DNA of 64,000 bases from Rhodobacter sp. Har01 (GCF_020564565.1 NZ_JAJCTD010000001.1:1116001-1180000), one strand, 5' to 3'. Positions 9,219 to 18,248 are shown, counted from the first letter of the stretch. Made by a program: numbers and translations. The notes: generated from the letters alone by a model not told the origin.

Positions 9219-9247
9219 GACCTTGGCGGCGGCATTCCCTATATAAT
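9219..9247 (+). promoter_or_regulatory. Candidate sigma70-type promoter of the SufT-like gene
   Basis: A perfect TATAAT (-10) sits at 9242-9247, 26 bp before the start codon at 9273. The hexamer 17 bp upstream (GACCTT, 9219-9224) is a poor -35. The exact -10 is rare in this GC-rich DNA, which is the main support. Confidence 0.45.
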
Positions 9248-9272
9248 CGGTCAACAACCGCTGCGGGGACCG

Positions 9273-9632
9273 ATGCCGATGGATGCCAATGTCGAAGGTG
9301 CGCCGCTGATCCGCCCGTCCACCACCGATCATCCGCTGTATGATCAGGTGGTCGAGGCCTGCCGTTCGGTCTTCGACCCCGAGATTCCGGTGAACATCTA
9401 CGACCTCGGGCTGGTCTACACGATCGAGATCAGCCCCGAGAACGCGGTCGACATCACCATGACGCTGACCGCGCCGGGTTGCCCGGTGGCGGGCGAGATG
9501 CCGGGCTGGGTGGCCGACGCGGTCGAGCCGCTGCCGGGGGTGAAGCAGGTCGAGGTGCACATGACCTTCGACCCGCCCTGGGGCATGGACATGATGTCCG
9601 ACGAGGCGCGGCTGGAACTGGGCTTCATGTAA
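9273..9632 (+). CDS. SufT-like Fe-S cluster assembly protein (MIP18/DUF59 family)
   Basis: 119 residues. The DUF59/MIP18 core runs from about residue 20 to the end: VEACRSVFDPEIPVNIYDLG, then DITMTLTAPGCPV with the conserved Cys, and VEVHMTFDPPW. These proteins help mature or deliver Fe-S clusters, usually beside the SUF machinery. Here it is alone, well apart from the IscA-type gene at 12715, with its own TATAAT promoter and a hairpin right after the stop. An ATG six bases downstream is an equally possible start. Confidence 0.88.
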   Translation: MPMDANVEGAPLIRPSTTDHPLYDQVVEACRSVFDPEIPVNIYDLGLVYTIEISPENAVDITMTLTAPGCPVAGEMPGWVADAVEPLPGVKQVEVHMTFDPPWGMDMMSDEARLELGFM

Positions 9633-9635
9633 GGC

Positions 9636-9656
9636 GCGGCCGCAAAGAGCGGCCGC
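9636..9656 (+). terminator. Hairpin after the SufT-like gene
   Basis: Two copies of the self-complementary octamer GCGGCCGC separated by AAAGA form an 8-bp stem 3 bp after the stop codon. There is no T run, so it is either a GC-type terminator or an mRNA-stabilising stem. The 230 bp beyond it, up to the DUF1800 gene, show no gene. Confidence 0.5.
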
Positions 9657-9890
9657 AAGCCGATATCTCGCCTCTGGCGCAAGCGCCAACCGGCTCGGCC
9701 GCCCGGCCGCGGCGCGACGCCTTTTCTCTGGCGGGGTGGCTTGCCCCGACCGGGGCGCCCTGCGCGGGAGCAGTCGGAAAAGGGCAAGCCATCGGCGCGG
9801 AACTGCCGGGGCCAAGGCGGTTGCGGTTTTCCGCATTCGTGCCCGGGACGAGTCGCGCTAGCCTGCGCAGGTGTCATGCGGGAGGCGATG

Positions 9891-11510
9891 ATGCTGTCGC
9901 GGCGGGCGTTTCTGCAATCGACCCTGGCAGGGATGCTGGCCTCGGGGCTGGCGCCTCGGGCCCGGGCGGAGGGGACGCAGGCCGACCTCTGGCTGAACCG
10001 GCTGAGCTTTGGCGCGACCTCCGGGACACGGGAGGCGTTCGCAGGGTCCGGGCCGGAGGCCTGGCTGGAGGCGCAACTGGCGATGCCGGCCGAGGATGCG
10101 GGGCTGGCAGTGCGGCTGGCGACGGCGCGGCTGCGGATTGCCTATGAGGCCGGCGGCGATGCCAACGGGCGCTGGGCCGCGGCGGACGAGCTGCGCCCCT
10201 TGGCGGCGCTGACGGCCGAGCCGGCCGAATTGCTGCCGTTGCTGGATTGGGACCGGGCGATGGCCTATGCCGAGCGGTCGCGCCCGGCGGACGAGGTGAT
10301 CTCTGCCAGCCTGATCCGGGCCGTGCATGCCTCGGCGCAGTTGCGCGAGGTGATGACGCAGTTCTGGCACGACCACTTCAACGTCCATGCGCAGAAGGAT
10401 GAATTCGTTTCGGTTTTCTTCCCGGCCTATGATGCCGGACTGCGGGCGCAGGCGCTGGGGAATTTCCGCGAGCTGCTGGGGCATGTGGCGAAATCTCCGT
10501 CGATGCTGGTCTATCTGACCAACGACGAAAGCCGCGCCAGCCCGGCCAACGAGAACTTTGCCCGCGAGCTGCTGGAACTGCATACGCTGGGCGCCGGGCG
10601 CTATTGGAACGACCGGTACCGGGCCTGGGATGCGGTGCCGGGGGCGGCGGCTGGGCTGGCCGAGGGCTATCTGGACGAGGATGTCTGGGAGGTGGCGCGC
10701 TGTTTCACCGGCTGGACGGTGGGCGATGGCCGCTGGGTGGCCGAGGGCGAGGCGACGCCGAAGACCGGGCGCTTTGCCTATGTCGAGGCCTGGCACGACC
10801 CCTATCAGAAGCGGGTGCTGGGGCGGGCCTTTCCGTCGCATCAGGCGGCGCTGGCGGATGGCGAGGCGGTGCTGGACCTGCTGGCGACCCATCCGGGCAC
10901 GGCGCGGTTCGTCTGCGAAAAGCTGGCCCGGCGGCTGCTGGCGGACGCACCCGACCCGGGCCTGGTCGAGCGGCTGGCCGGGGTGTTCCTGGCCGCCTCG
11001 GGGGCGCCGGACCAGATCGCGCAGGTGATCCGGGCGCTGGTGGCAGACCCGGCCTTTGCCGCGACCCCTCCCGGCAAGCTGCGGCGGCCGTTCGAGTTTC
11101 TGGCCGCGCTGTTGCGGGCGACCGGGGCCGAGGTGGCCTCGACCGAGAACGGCTGGGCCTGGGAGTTGAGCCGGGCGGGCTGGCTGCAGCACAGCTATCC
11201 GCCGCCGACGGGGCATCCGGACCGGGCCGAGGCCTGGGCCTCGGGCGTGGTGCTGCTGCGGCTGGCCGAGCTGGCGCTGTATGCGCAGGAGGGTTGGAAC
11301 GGCTGGGTGGCCAAGCCGCTGTCGGCTCGGCTGCCAAAGGACGCGCGCGACGTGGCGGCGATGGCGGCGCACTGGGGCGGCGCGATGGGCGTGGCTCTGG
11401 ACGCAGGGGTGCTGGCGGCGGCCGGGGTCGATCCGGCCTGGGTGCCGGAAAGCGATGACGAGCGGTCGGGCGTCTCGGCGGCGCTGTCGCCGGCGTTCCT
11501 GTATCGGTAG
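9891..11510 (+). CDS. DUF1800 family protein with Tat-type signal
   Basis: 539 residues from ATG 9891, five bases after GGGAGG; ATG 9888 is an equal alternative. The N-terminus LSRRAFLQSTLAGMLASG has a twin-arginine signal followed by an Ala-x-Ala-like cleavage region. The family motif WHDHFNVH is near residue 160 and ANENFARELLELHTLG near 220, followed by VARCFTGWT and HPGTARFVCEKLARRLL. DUF1800 proteins are large exported proteins of unknown biochemical activity. They are nearly always paired with a DUF1501 gene, as here: the next gene starts 9 bp downstream. Confidence 0.9.
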   Translation: MLSRRAFLQSTLAGMLASGLAPRARAEGTQADLWLNRLSFGATSGTREAFAGSGPEAWLEAQLAMPAEDAGLAVRLATARLRIAYEAGGDANGRWAAADELRPLAALTAEPAELLPLLDWDRAMAYAERSRPADEVISASLIRAVHASAQLREVMTQFWHDHFNVHAQKDEFVSVFFPAYDAGLRAQALGNFRELLGHVAKSPSMLVYLTNDESRASPANENFARELLELHTLGAGRYWNDRYRAWDAVPGAAAGLAEGYLDEDVWEVARCFTGWTVGDGRWVAEGEATPKTGRFAYVEAWHDPYQKRVLGRAFPSHQAALADGEAVLDLLATHPGTARFVCEKLARRLLADAPDPGLVERLAGVFLAASGAPDQIAQVIRALVADPAFAATPPGKLRRPFEFLAALLRATGAEVASTENGWAWELSRAGWLQHSYPPPTGHPDRAEAWASGVVLLRLAELALYAQEGWNGWVAKPLSARLPKDARDVAAMAAHWGGAMGVALDAGVLAAAGVDPAWVPESDDERSGVSAALSPAFLYR

Positions 11511-11519
11511 GGGGTTGGG

Positions 11520-12665
11520 ATGGGCGAACCGATCCTGGTGGTGATCTTTCTGCGTGGCGGGGCGGATTCGCTGTCGCTGATCGCGCCGACGGCGGATGCC
11601 GATTACATCGCGGCGCGGCCCGAGGCGCTGCGGGTGCTGCGCGGCGGCGACCGGCCGGGGCTGGCGCTGCCGCCGGCGCTGGCGGATGTGGAGTTCCGGC
11701 TGCATCCGGCGGCGGCCGAGTTGCATGAGTTGTTCGGGGCGGGCGACCTGTCGCTGCTGCATGCGACCGGCCTGACCGAGGCGACGCGCAGCCATTTCGA
11801 CGCCGAGGCACGGATCGAGAGGGGCGGTGCGGGGGGCACGGCGGGCGGCTGGCTGGCGCGGTGGTTGGCGGCGGAGGCGCCGGCCGGCCCGCTGCCGGTG
11901 CTGGCGGTGGGGGCGGCGGCGCCGGAAAGCCTGCGGGGCGCGCGGGCGGCGGTGGCGCCGGCGCTGGCGGACCTGATGTTCCTGCCCGGCAACGGTTGGG
12001 CGCCGGCGCTGCGGGCGCGGCTGCAGGAGGGGTTCGGGGCACATGGGCCGCTGACGGCGACGCTGGCCGAGATGGTGGCAATGTCGGACCTGTTGCAGGG
12101 GCGGCTCTGGGACGCCGGGCGCGGCGAGGCCCGCGCCTATGTGCCGGACCTGCCCTACCCCGAGGACAGCGCGCTGACCGAACCGCTGATGACGGTGGCG
12201 CAGGCGATCAAGCAGGACCTGGGGTTGCGGGTGGCGACGGTGGATTACGGCGGCTGGGACACGCACGACGCGCAGGCCGCTCAGATCGAGGCGCTGATCG
12301 GCGGTCTGTCGCGGGCGCTGATGGCGTTCTGGCGCGATCTCGGGCCGCGCCAGAACGACGTGGCCGTGGTGGTGCAAAGCGAGTTCGGCCGGCGGCTCCG
12401 CGCGAACGAGTCGGGCGGCACCGACCACGGCCGGGCCGGAGCGATGATGGTGCTGGGGCCGCAGGCCCGGGGCGGGCGGCTGCTGGGCCGCTGGCCGGGG
12501 CTGGCGAACGAGGCGCTGGAGGAAGGCGCCGACCTGGCCGTGACGACGGATTATCGCGACGTTCTGGCCGAGGTGATGGCGGGGCACATGGGCTTTGCCG
12601 ACACCCAGGCGCTGTTTCCGGGTCTGATGCCGCAGCCGCCGGGACTCTATGGCCGGCGGGCTTGA
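11520..12665 (+). CDS. DUF1501 family protein
   Basis: 381 residues. It begins MGEPILVVIFLRGGADSLSL, the family's opening strand (LRGGxDxLS), and carries VDYGGWDTHDAQ near residue 241 and VVVVQSEFGRRLRAN near 281, then TDHGRAGAMMVLG. The fold resembles sulfatases/alkaline phosphatases, but the activity is unknown. Most DUF1501 proteins have their own twin-arginine signal; this one has none, so it may be exported as a passenger of the DUF1800 partner or act in the cytoplasm. It is co-directional with the DUF1800 gene, 9 bp apart. Confidence 0.88.
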   Translation: MGEPILVVIFLRGGADSLSLIAPTADADYIAARPEALRVLRGGDRPGLALPPALADVEFRLHPAAAELHELFGAGDLSLLHATGLTEATRSHFDAEARIERGGAGGTAGGWLARWLAAEAPAGPLPVLAVGAAAPESLRGARAAVAPALADLMFLPGNGWAPALRARLQEGFGAHGPLTATLAEMVAMSDLLQGRLWDAGRGEARAYVPDLPYPEDSALTEPLMTVAQAIKQDLGLRVATVDYGGWDTHDAQAAQIEALIGGLSRALMAFWRDLGPRQNDVAVVVQSEFGRRLRANESGGTDHGRAGAMMVLGPQARGGRLLGRWPGLANEALEEGADLAVTTDYRDVLAEVMAGHMGFADTQALFPGLMPQPPGLYGRRA

Positions 12666-12714
12666 AGCCGCGGCCCGGGCGGATTACCTTTGAAGCAGAC
12701 AAAGGATTTTCCCC

Positions 12715-13074
12715 ATGTTCGGCATTCCCGGCAAGGCCGCCGTTTCCCTGACCCCGGCCGCGACACGGCAGATCGCCCGGCTGATGGCGCGCGACGGGCG
12801 CCAGGGCCTGCGCATCGGCGTGAAGAAGGGCGGCTGCGCGGGCATGGAATACACCATGGACTTCGTGTCCGAGGTGAACCCGCTGGACGAGGTGGTGGAA
12901 CAGGACGGCGCCCGGGTGCTGATCGCGCCGATGGCGCAGATGTTCCTGATCGGCACCGAGATCGACTATGAGGTCGACCTGCTGCACGCCGGGTTCAAGT
13001 TCCGCAACCCGAACGTGGCCGAGGCCTGCGGCTGCGGGGAATCGATCAAGTTCAAGGACGAGCCAGCCGCCTGA
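12715..13074 (+). CDS. IscA/SufA/ErpA-type (HesB family) Fe-S assembly protein
   Basis: 119 residues. A-type carrier proteins pass Fe-S clusters to apoproteins. The three conserved cysteines are present: Cys in KKGGCAGMEY (near residue 43) and the paired Cys in EACGCGESIKF near the C-terminus. Length and spacing match the family. It stands 49 bp after the DUF1501 gene and is followed by a dispersed hairpin repeat. Whether it is the SufA or ErpA equivalent cannot be decided from the sequence. Confidence 0.93.
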   Translation: MFGIPGKAAVSLTPAATRQIARLMARDGRQGLRIGVKKGGCAGMEYTMDFVSEVNPLDEVVEQDGARVLIAPMAQMFLIGTEIDYEVDLLHAGFKFRNPNVAEACGCGESIKFKDEPAA

Positions 13075-13086
13075 GGCCGGCGTCGC

Positions 13087-13164
13087 AGGGGGGCTTTCTG
13101 CCCCCCTCGGGCCTGGCGGCCCTTCACCCCCCGAGGGTATTTTGGCCAAGATGAAGGGGCTTGA
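13087..13164 (-). repeat. Dispersed GC-hairpin intergenic repeat, copy 1 (inverted)
   Basis: Read leftward it starts CCTTCATCTTGGCC, continues AAAATACCC, then carries two GC stems ending in a run of G and C near 13087. The same string begins the copy at 20951. It lies between the IscA-type gene and tpiA and may also act as a transcription terminator. Confidence 0.65.
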
Positions 13165-13223
13165 GGCTTTTCCTTTCGGCGGTGGCGCGCTAGGCAGGGT
13201 GCGGTTTTGGCACGGAGGGCGGG

Positions 13224-13967
13224 ATGCGCAAGCTGGCGGCGGGGAACTGGAAGATGAACGGGGTGGCGGCCTCGCTGGCCGAGGTGAAGGCGCTGCTGGC
13301 GGCGCACCCGGACCCGGTCTGCGAGATGCTCTTGTGCCCGCCGGCGACGCTGATCGCGCAGATGGCCTGGGCGGCGAAGGGGTCGGTCCTGAAGATCGGC
13401 GGGCAGGATTGCCACCCCAAGGCTGCGGGCGCGCATACCGGCGACATTTCGGCGGCGATGCTGGCGGATGCCGGGGCGGGCCATGTGATCCTGGGCCATT
13501 CGGAACGCCGGGCCGACCATGGCGAGGGCGATGCCCTGGTGCAGGCGAAGGCACAGGCGGCCTGGGCGGCGGGCCTGGTCGCGGTGATCTGCGTCGGCGA
13601 GACCGAGGCGCAGCGCGACGGCGGCCAGACGCTGGCGGTGGTGGGCGGGCAACTGGCCGGGTCGGTGCCGGACGGCGCCACGGCGGCGAATACGGTCATC
13701 GCCTATGAGCCGGTCTGGGCCATCGGCACCGGCCGCACGCCGACGCTGGCCGAGATTGCCGAGGTGCACGGATTCCTGCGGGCGCAACTGACCGCGCGGT
13801 TCGGGGCCGAGGCGGCGGGGATGCGGCTGCTTTACGGCGGCTCGGTCAAGCCGTCGAATGCGGTCGAGATCTTCGCGGTGCCGGATGTGGACGGTGCGCT
13901 GGTCGGTGGCGCCAGCCTGAAGGCCGCCGATTTCGGTGCCATCGTCGCGGCGCTGTCGGCCGCCTGA
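13224..13967 (+). CDS. tpiA: Triosephosphate isomerase
   Basis: 247 residues. It interconverts glyceraldehyde 3-phosphate and dihydroxyacetone phosphate in glycolysis and gluconeogenesis. All active-site elements are visible: AAGNWKMN (Asn and Lys at the start), [11 protein letters not shown] with the catalytic His near residue 93, the loop-6 region [15 protein letters not shown] with the catalytic Glu near residue 160, and the phosphate-binding [11 protein letters not shown]. It is a single-gene unit with a hairpin repeat before it. Confidence 0.97.
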   Translation: MRKLAAGNWKMNGVAASLAEVKALLAAHPDPVCEMLLCPPATLIAQMAWAAKGSVLKIGGQDCHPKAAGAHTGDISAAMLADAGAGHVILGHSERRADHGEGDALVQAKAQAAWAAGLVAVICVGETEAQRDGGQTLAVVGGQLAGSVPDGATAANTVIAYEPVWAIGTGRTPTLAEIAEVHGFLRAQLTARFGAEAAGMRLLYGGSVKPSNAVEIFAVPDVDGALVGGASLKAADFGAIVAALSAA

Positions 13968-14027
13968 CGACAAGCCATGTCGCCGCCGGGCCAGACGGCC
14001 CTGGCGGCCCGTGGCACGCCGTGACGG

Positions 14028-14948
14028 ATGAGTGCTTCCCCTGCCGCCCCGGCCCAGACCGGCCTTTTGGCCGCGAACCTGATCTGCATGGCCTCGATGC
14101 TGATCTGGGCGGCCGGGTTGCCGGCGGCCGACCACCTGATTCCGCTGCTTCCCCCCGAACAGCTGAACGCGCTGCGGATGGCGCTGGCGGCGGGGTCGGT
14201 GGTGCTGTTCTGGGTGCTGGCCGAGGGCTTTGCGCCGCTGCTGCGGGCGAACTGGCTGAAGGGCGTGGCGGTGGGCAGCCTGATCGGCCTGGGCGCCTGG
14301 TTCCTGATCAAGGGCCAGGCCCTGGGCGGAGCGGTGACGGCGGCGGTGATCTCGTCCACCCTGCCGGTGGTGGGCATCGCGCTTGAGGTGCTGCTGGACA
14401 AGCGTCGGGTCACGCCGGCGCTGGTGATCGGGCTGCTGCTGTCGCTGGTCGGCGGGGTGGCGGCGCTGGACCTGAAGGCGGGCGGGATGAGCCTCGGGAT
14501 CGGGGCGCTGTTGTGCTTCGGCTCGGTCGTCACCTTTGCGCTGGGGTCGCGGCTGACGGTGACGGCCTTTCCGCGTGAAACCCCGCTGGGGCGGACGGCG
14601 GTGACGCTGACCGGGGCGGCGGTGGCGGCGGGGGCGGTGGCGGGGGTGCAGGTGGCCACCGGCATGGCCCCGCCGGACTTTTCCGGCTGGGGCTGGGGCG
14701 AGGTGGGCGCGATCCTGCTGTTCAGCGTGGGGGCGCTGGGGATCAGCCAGGTGATGTGGATCATGTCGGTCGAGCGGCTGGGCATCGGCCTGTCGGCGCT
14801 GCACATCAATGCCGCCCCGTTCTACGTGATGATCATCCTGTTCGCCTTGGGGTCGCCCTGGAACTGGGTGCAGGCCGGGGCGGCGGCGCTGGTGGGCCTG
14901 GGGGTGCTGATCGCCCAGGGCATCATTCCCCTGTGGAGGCGCGCGTGA
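14028..14948 (+). CDS. EamA/DMT-family transporter
   Basis: 306 residues with about ten membrane segments and the two-fold EamA repeat. The first half begins LLAANLICMASMLIWAAGLPAAD; the second half contains GALLCFGSVVTFALGSRLT and GALGISQVMWIMSVERLGIG. Members export amino acids, metabolites or drugs; the substrate here is unknown. The stop overlaps the GTG start of the P450 gene by 4 bp (GTGA), so the two are translationally coupled and may share a physiological purpose. Confidence 0.85.
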   Translation: MSASPAAPAQTGLLAANLICMASMLIWAAGLPAADHLIPLLPPEQLNALRMALAAGSVVLFWVLAEGFAPLLRANWLKGVAVGSLIGLGAWFLIKGQALGGAVTAAVISSTLPVVGIALEVLLDKRRVTPALVIGLLLSLVGGVAALDLKAGGMSLGIGALLCFGSVVTFALGSRLTVTAFPRETPLGRTAVTLTGAAVAAGAVAGVQVATGMAPPDFSGWGWGEVGAILLFSVGALGISQVMWIMSVERLGIGLSALHINAAPFYVMIILFALGSPWNWVQAGAAALVGLGVLIAQGIIPLWRRA

Positions 14949-16126
14949 AGGCTTTGACGCAGGCGCCCACCGATCCGGCCTTTGTGCAGGACCCCTACCG
15001 GTTCTATGAACGGGCCCGCGCGGCGGGGCCGTTCTTCCTGTGGCAGGATTACGGGCTGGTCTGCACCGGCAAGGCGGCGGCGGTGAATGCCATCCTGCGC
15101 GACCGCCGGTTCGGCCGCGAGGTGCCGCCCGAATTGGCGCCGGCGATCCCGGCGCATCTGGCGCCGTTCTATGCGGTCGAGGCGCATTCCATGCTGGAGC
15201 TGGAGCCGCCGCGCCATACCCGGCTGCGCAACCTGGTGCTGCGCGCCTTTACCAGCCGCCGGATCGCGGGGTTGCAGCCCGACATCCTGGGGCTGGCGGA
15301 AGACCTGATCGCGGCCTTCCCCGAGGGGCCGTTCGACCTGCTGGCGGCCTTTGCCCAGCCGTTGCCTGTCCGCATCATCGCGCGCCTGCTGGGCGTGCCC
15401 GAGGAAATGGCGCCCGACCTCATGCGCTGGTCGAACGCGATGGTGGGCATGTACATGGCCGGCCGCACGCGGGCGATGGAAGACCGCGCGGTGGCGGCGA
15501 CCGAGGCCTTCGTGGGCTTTCTGCGCGGCTATGTCGAGGACCGGCGCAAGCGGCCGGCCGACGACCTGATCACCCAGTTGATCGCGGCCGAGGAGGCGGG
15601 CGAGCGGTTGACCACGGACGAGCTGATCACCACCTGCATCCTGTTGCTGAACGCCGGCCACGAGGCGACGGTGCATACCATCGGCAACGGGGTGAAGCTG
15701 CTGCTGGAGACCGGCACCGGAGCCGCGGCGCTGGCGCCCGACCGGGTGGAGGCGACGGTCGAAGAGATCCTGCGGTTTGACCCGGCGCTGCATCTGTTCA
15801 CCCGCTGGGCCTATGAAGAGGCCGAGGTGATGGGCCGGACCTTCCGCCGCGGCGACCAGGTCGGCCTTCTGCTGGCGATGGCCAACCGGGATCCGGCGGT
15901 CTGGGACCGGCCAGAGCAGTTCCTGCCATCGCGCCCGGCGAAGCCGCTGGCAACGTTTGGTGCGGGCCTGCACTTCTGCATCGGCGCGCCGCTGGCCCGG
16001 TTGGAACTGATTCTGGCCTTGCCGCTGATCTTTGGCCGCTGCCCGGGCCTGCGGCTGGTCGAGACGCCAGCCTATGCCGACCTCTACCATTTCCACGGGG
16101 TGCAGCGCCTGATCGTCGCCCGCTGA
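14945..16126 (+). CDS. Cytochrome P450
   Basis: 393 residues from GTG 14945, which overlaps the stop of the transporter; the longer open frame upstream is a shadow of that gene. Landmarks: LELEPPRHTRLRNLV near residue 83 (C-helix), LLNAGHEATVHTIGNG near 237 (I-helix oxygen-binding Ala-Gly-x-Glu-x-Thr), EEILRFDP (K-helix ExxR) near 276, and the heme loop FGAGLHFCIGAPLARLE with its Cys ligand near 345. It is a soluble, class-I-like bacterial enzyme that needs separate redox partners, none of which lies beside it. The substrate cannot be deduced. Confidence 0.93.
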   Translation: MKALTQAPTDPAFVQDPYRFYERARAAGPFFLWQDYGLVCTGKAAAVNAILRDRRFGREVPPELAPAIPAHLAPFYAVEAHSMLELEPPRHTRLRNLVLRAFTSRRIAGLQPDILGLAEDLIAAFPEGPFDLLAAFAQPLPVRIIARLLGVPEEMAPDLMRWSNAMVGMYMAGRTRAMEDRAVAATEAFVGFLRGYVEDRRKRPADDLITQLIAAEEAGERLTTDELITTCILLLNAGHEATVHTIGNGVKLLLETGTGAAALAPDRVEATVEEILRFDPALHLFTRWAYEEAEVMGRTFRRGDQVGLLLAMANRDPAVWDRPEQFLPSRPAKPLATFGAGLHFCIGAPLARLELILALPLIFGRCPGLRLVETPAYADLYHFHGVQRLIVAR

Positions 16127-16139
16127 GGCGGAGGCCGGG

Positions 16140-16826
16140 TCAAAGGTGCATCGTCACCCGGTGGCCGGGCGGATGGCAGAGCCGGACAAAGGTGATCGGG
16201 CCGGACAGTCCGCGAGTCGTCCGCTCGATCACCAGCAGCGGGGCGCCGGGGTCGGTGTCCAGCGCCGCCGCCTCGGCCCGCGACGCCGGTTCGGCGCCGA
16301 AGACGAGATCACCCGAGACGAAGGGCACGGTGGCCACCAGCCATTCGTTGGCGGACAGGACGGCGAAATCCGGCAGGTCCGGCGGCAGCTGCGCCGGGTT
16401 CAGCCAGCGCAGTTCATAGGCATAGGGGCGGCCCTCGGCCAGATGCAGGGTTTCCAGCCGCAGGGCCGGCACGCCGGGCGCAAGGCCCAGCCGCGCCGCC
16501 GGACCGGCCGGCAAGACCTCGCGGCGCTGCGTCAGCAGGCGGTGGGCATAGGTCTGGCCGCGCCCCTCGACCTCGCGCCGGATCACCGGGATGTCGAGCC
16601 GGGCCTTGCGCACCGGCAGGGTGGCCACCCGGGTGCCGGCGCGCTTGCGGCGTTCCACCACTCCGGCTTCGGCCAGCGCCTGCACGGCGCGATTGACCGT
16701 CGCCCGCGCCACGCCATAGGCCAGGGCCAGTTGTTCCTCGGCCGGGATCAGCGCGCCCGGAGGCCATTCCCGCGCCCGGATGCGGGCCAGAAGGTCGGCG
16801 CGCAGGTCGTCCCAGCCGCGGCTCAT
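16140..16826 (-). CDS. hutC: HutC-type GntR-family repressor of histidine utilisation
   Basis: 228 residues from ATG 16826. The N-terminal winged helix-turn-helix is typical GntR (IPAEEQLALAYGVARATVNRAVQALAEAGVV, residues about 27-57). The C-terminal UTRA effector domain follows (VPALRLETLHLAEGRPYAYE). In the HutC family urocanate releases the repressor. Its start overlaps the hutF stop by 4 bp (ATGA), so it is co-transcribed with hutF and represses its own operon if the operator at 18202-18215 is genuine. Confidence 0.92.
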   Translation of the reverse strand: MSRGWDDLRADLLARIRAREWPPGALIPAEEQLALAYGVARATVNRAVQALAEAGVVERRKRAGTRVATLPVRKARLDIPVIRREVEGRGQTYAHRLLTQRREVLPAGPAARLGLAPGVPALRLETLHLAEGRPYAYELRWLNPAQLPPDLPDFAVLSANEWLVATVPFVSGDLVFGAEPASRAEAAALDTDPGAPLLVIERTTRGLSGPITFVRLCHPPGHRVTMHL

Positions 16827-18175
16827 GTGCGGTCCCGCAGGCCGGCCAGGGTGGCGCGGAACCGCTGGGCGATGACGTCGCGGGCGACATGGCGGCCGGC
16901 GCGGACCAGTGGGCGGCCGGCGGACCAGAGCCGGTCCACCAGGCCCGCGGTGCCGCAAAACACAAAGCCATCAAGGATTTCGTCGCCACGGCGGCCCGCA
17001 AGCACCGGCGCGGCCATGTCGGGCGCCAGAAGATCGGCCCAAAGCCCCGCAGCGATGGCGCCCGAGGCCCGACCAGCGGCCCGGGCACCGCCCCGCGCGG
17101 CTTCGTCCCAGAGCGTGCGGCCGACCGAACGGTCGGCGGCGGCGAGGACCGCCCGCGCCCGGTCGCGAAGGCGCTGGGAATACTCCAGGCTTCGCAGCTC
17201 TTCTGCCAGCGAAATCAAAATGTTGCTGTCTGATCCTACACCCCAGGCGCCGCCGCCCGCGCGCCAGCCGGTGGCGTCGAAGATGCCGTCGCCGAGATTC
17301 GCCTCGGTGATCGGACAGAGCCCCGCCACGGCACCGGTGGCGGCCAGGCACGCGGTTTCCCGGGGTGTCATCTGGGTGCAATGAACCAGGCACCAGCGCG
17401 GCCCCAGCGGCAGCTGATCCAGTGCCCAGCTGACCGGACGGGCTCCGGTGGCGGCCAGCACCTCGTCCACCTCGGCCTGCTGTTCGGCCAGGTGCATGTG
17501 GATCGGACCGAGGGTCATCTGCGCCACCCGGGCCAGCGTTTCGGGTGTGACGGCGCGCAGGCTGTGCGGCGCGACCCCCAACGCGGCATCCGGCGGCAGC
17601 GCCTTCAGATGCCGAGACGTGGCTTCAAGCATCGCGCCGAACCCACCGGGATCATTGTGGAACCGCCTTTGCCCTCCGGTCAGCGCCCGACCGTCGCAGC
17701 CGCCGCGTTCGTAGATCACCGGCAGAAGCGTCAGACCCAGACCCGTCTCGGCCGACGCCGCCGCGATACGACCCGCCATCTCGGCCCGGTCGGCATAGGC
17801 GCTGCCATCCGGGGCGTGGTGCAGGTAGTGAAACTCGGTCACGGCGGCGTATCCGGCTTCGGCCATCTCGACCATGACCTGCGCGGCGATCGCCTCGACA
17901 TCCGGCGGCGTGAGCCGGTCGAGGAAGCGATACATCAGCGCGCGCCAGGTCCAGAAACTGTCCTGCCCGGCGGTGCGGGCCTCGGTCATTCCGGCCATGG
18001 CGCGCTGGAAGGCGTGGCTGTGCAGGTTCGCCAGCGCCGGCAGCAGGCAGGCCACCCGCTCGCCTTCCGGCGCGGCGCCGGGCGTGACCTCGGCAATCCG
18101 CCCGGCCACAATCCGCACCCGAACGTCGCGCGCCCAGCCTTCGGGAAGCAGCGCCTGCTCGGCATGAAGCAGCAT
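16823..18175 (-). CDS. hutF: Formimidoylglutamate deiminase
   Basis: 450 residues from ATG 18175 (MLLHAEQALLPEGWARDV). It deaminates N-formimidoyl-glutamate to N-formyl-glutamate, the five-enzyme branch of histidine degradation. It is an amidohydrolase-fold metalloenzyme: the metal-binding NLHSHAFQRAMAG is near residue 52, HMHLAEQQAEVDE near 230, WCLVHCTQMT near 265 and GVGSDSNILI near 315. It diverges from hutI across 73 bp and is followed by the overlapping hutC. The length is usual. Confidence 0.95.
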   Translation of the reverse strand: MLLHAEQALLPEGWARDVRVRIVAGRIAEVTPGAAPEGERVACLLPALANLHSHAFQRAMAGMTEARTAGQDSFWTWRALMYRFLDRLTPPDVEAIAAQVMVEMAEAGYAAVTEFHYLHHAPDGSAYADRAEMAGRIAAASAETGLGLTLLPVIYERGGCDGRALTGGQRRFHNDPGGFGAMLEATSRHLKALPPDAALGVAPHSLRAVTPETLARVAQMTLGPIHMHLAEQQAEVDEVLAATGARPVSWALDQLPLGPRWCLVHCTQMTPRETACLAATGAVAGLCPITEANLGDGIFDATGWRAGGGAWGVGSDSNILISLAEELRSLEYSQRLRDRARAVLAAADRSVGRTLWDEAARGGARAAGRASGAIAAGLWADLLAPDMAAPVLAGRRGDEILDGFVFCGTAGLVDRLWSAGRPLVRAGRHVARDVIAQRFRATLAGLRDRT

Positions 18176-18187
18176 GACGGACCTCGC

Positions 18188-18217
18188 TTGACAGCGGCTA
18201 TTATGTATAGACATATT
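18188..18217 (+). promoter_or_regulatory. hutIH(U) promoter with a HutC-like operator, in the hutF/hutI divergent gap
   Basis: TTGACA (18188-18193) and CATATT (18212-18217), 18 bp apart, make a reasonable promoter toward hutI. Across the -10 lies the near-palindrome TATGTATAGACATA (18202-18215), which contains TGTATAGACA, one base from the TGTATATACA core known for HutC. Its position would let HutC block hutI directly and the divergent hutF-hutC promoter too. Confidence 0.65.
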
Positions 18218-18248
18218 AGGCGAAAGCGACTGGGAAAGGCAAGCCGGA

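Noticed and set aside
9858..12587. A 909-codon leftward open frame
   Set aside because: Antisense to the DUF1800/DUF1501 pair, composed mostly of Arg, Pro, His and Gln; a shadow frame.
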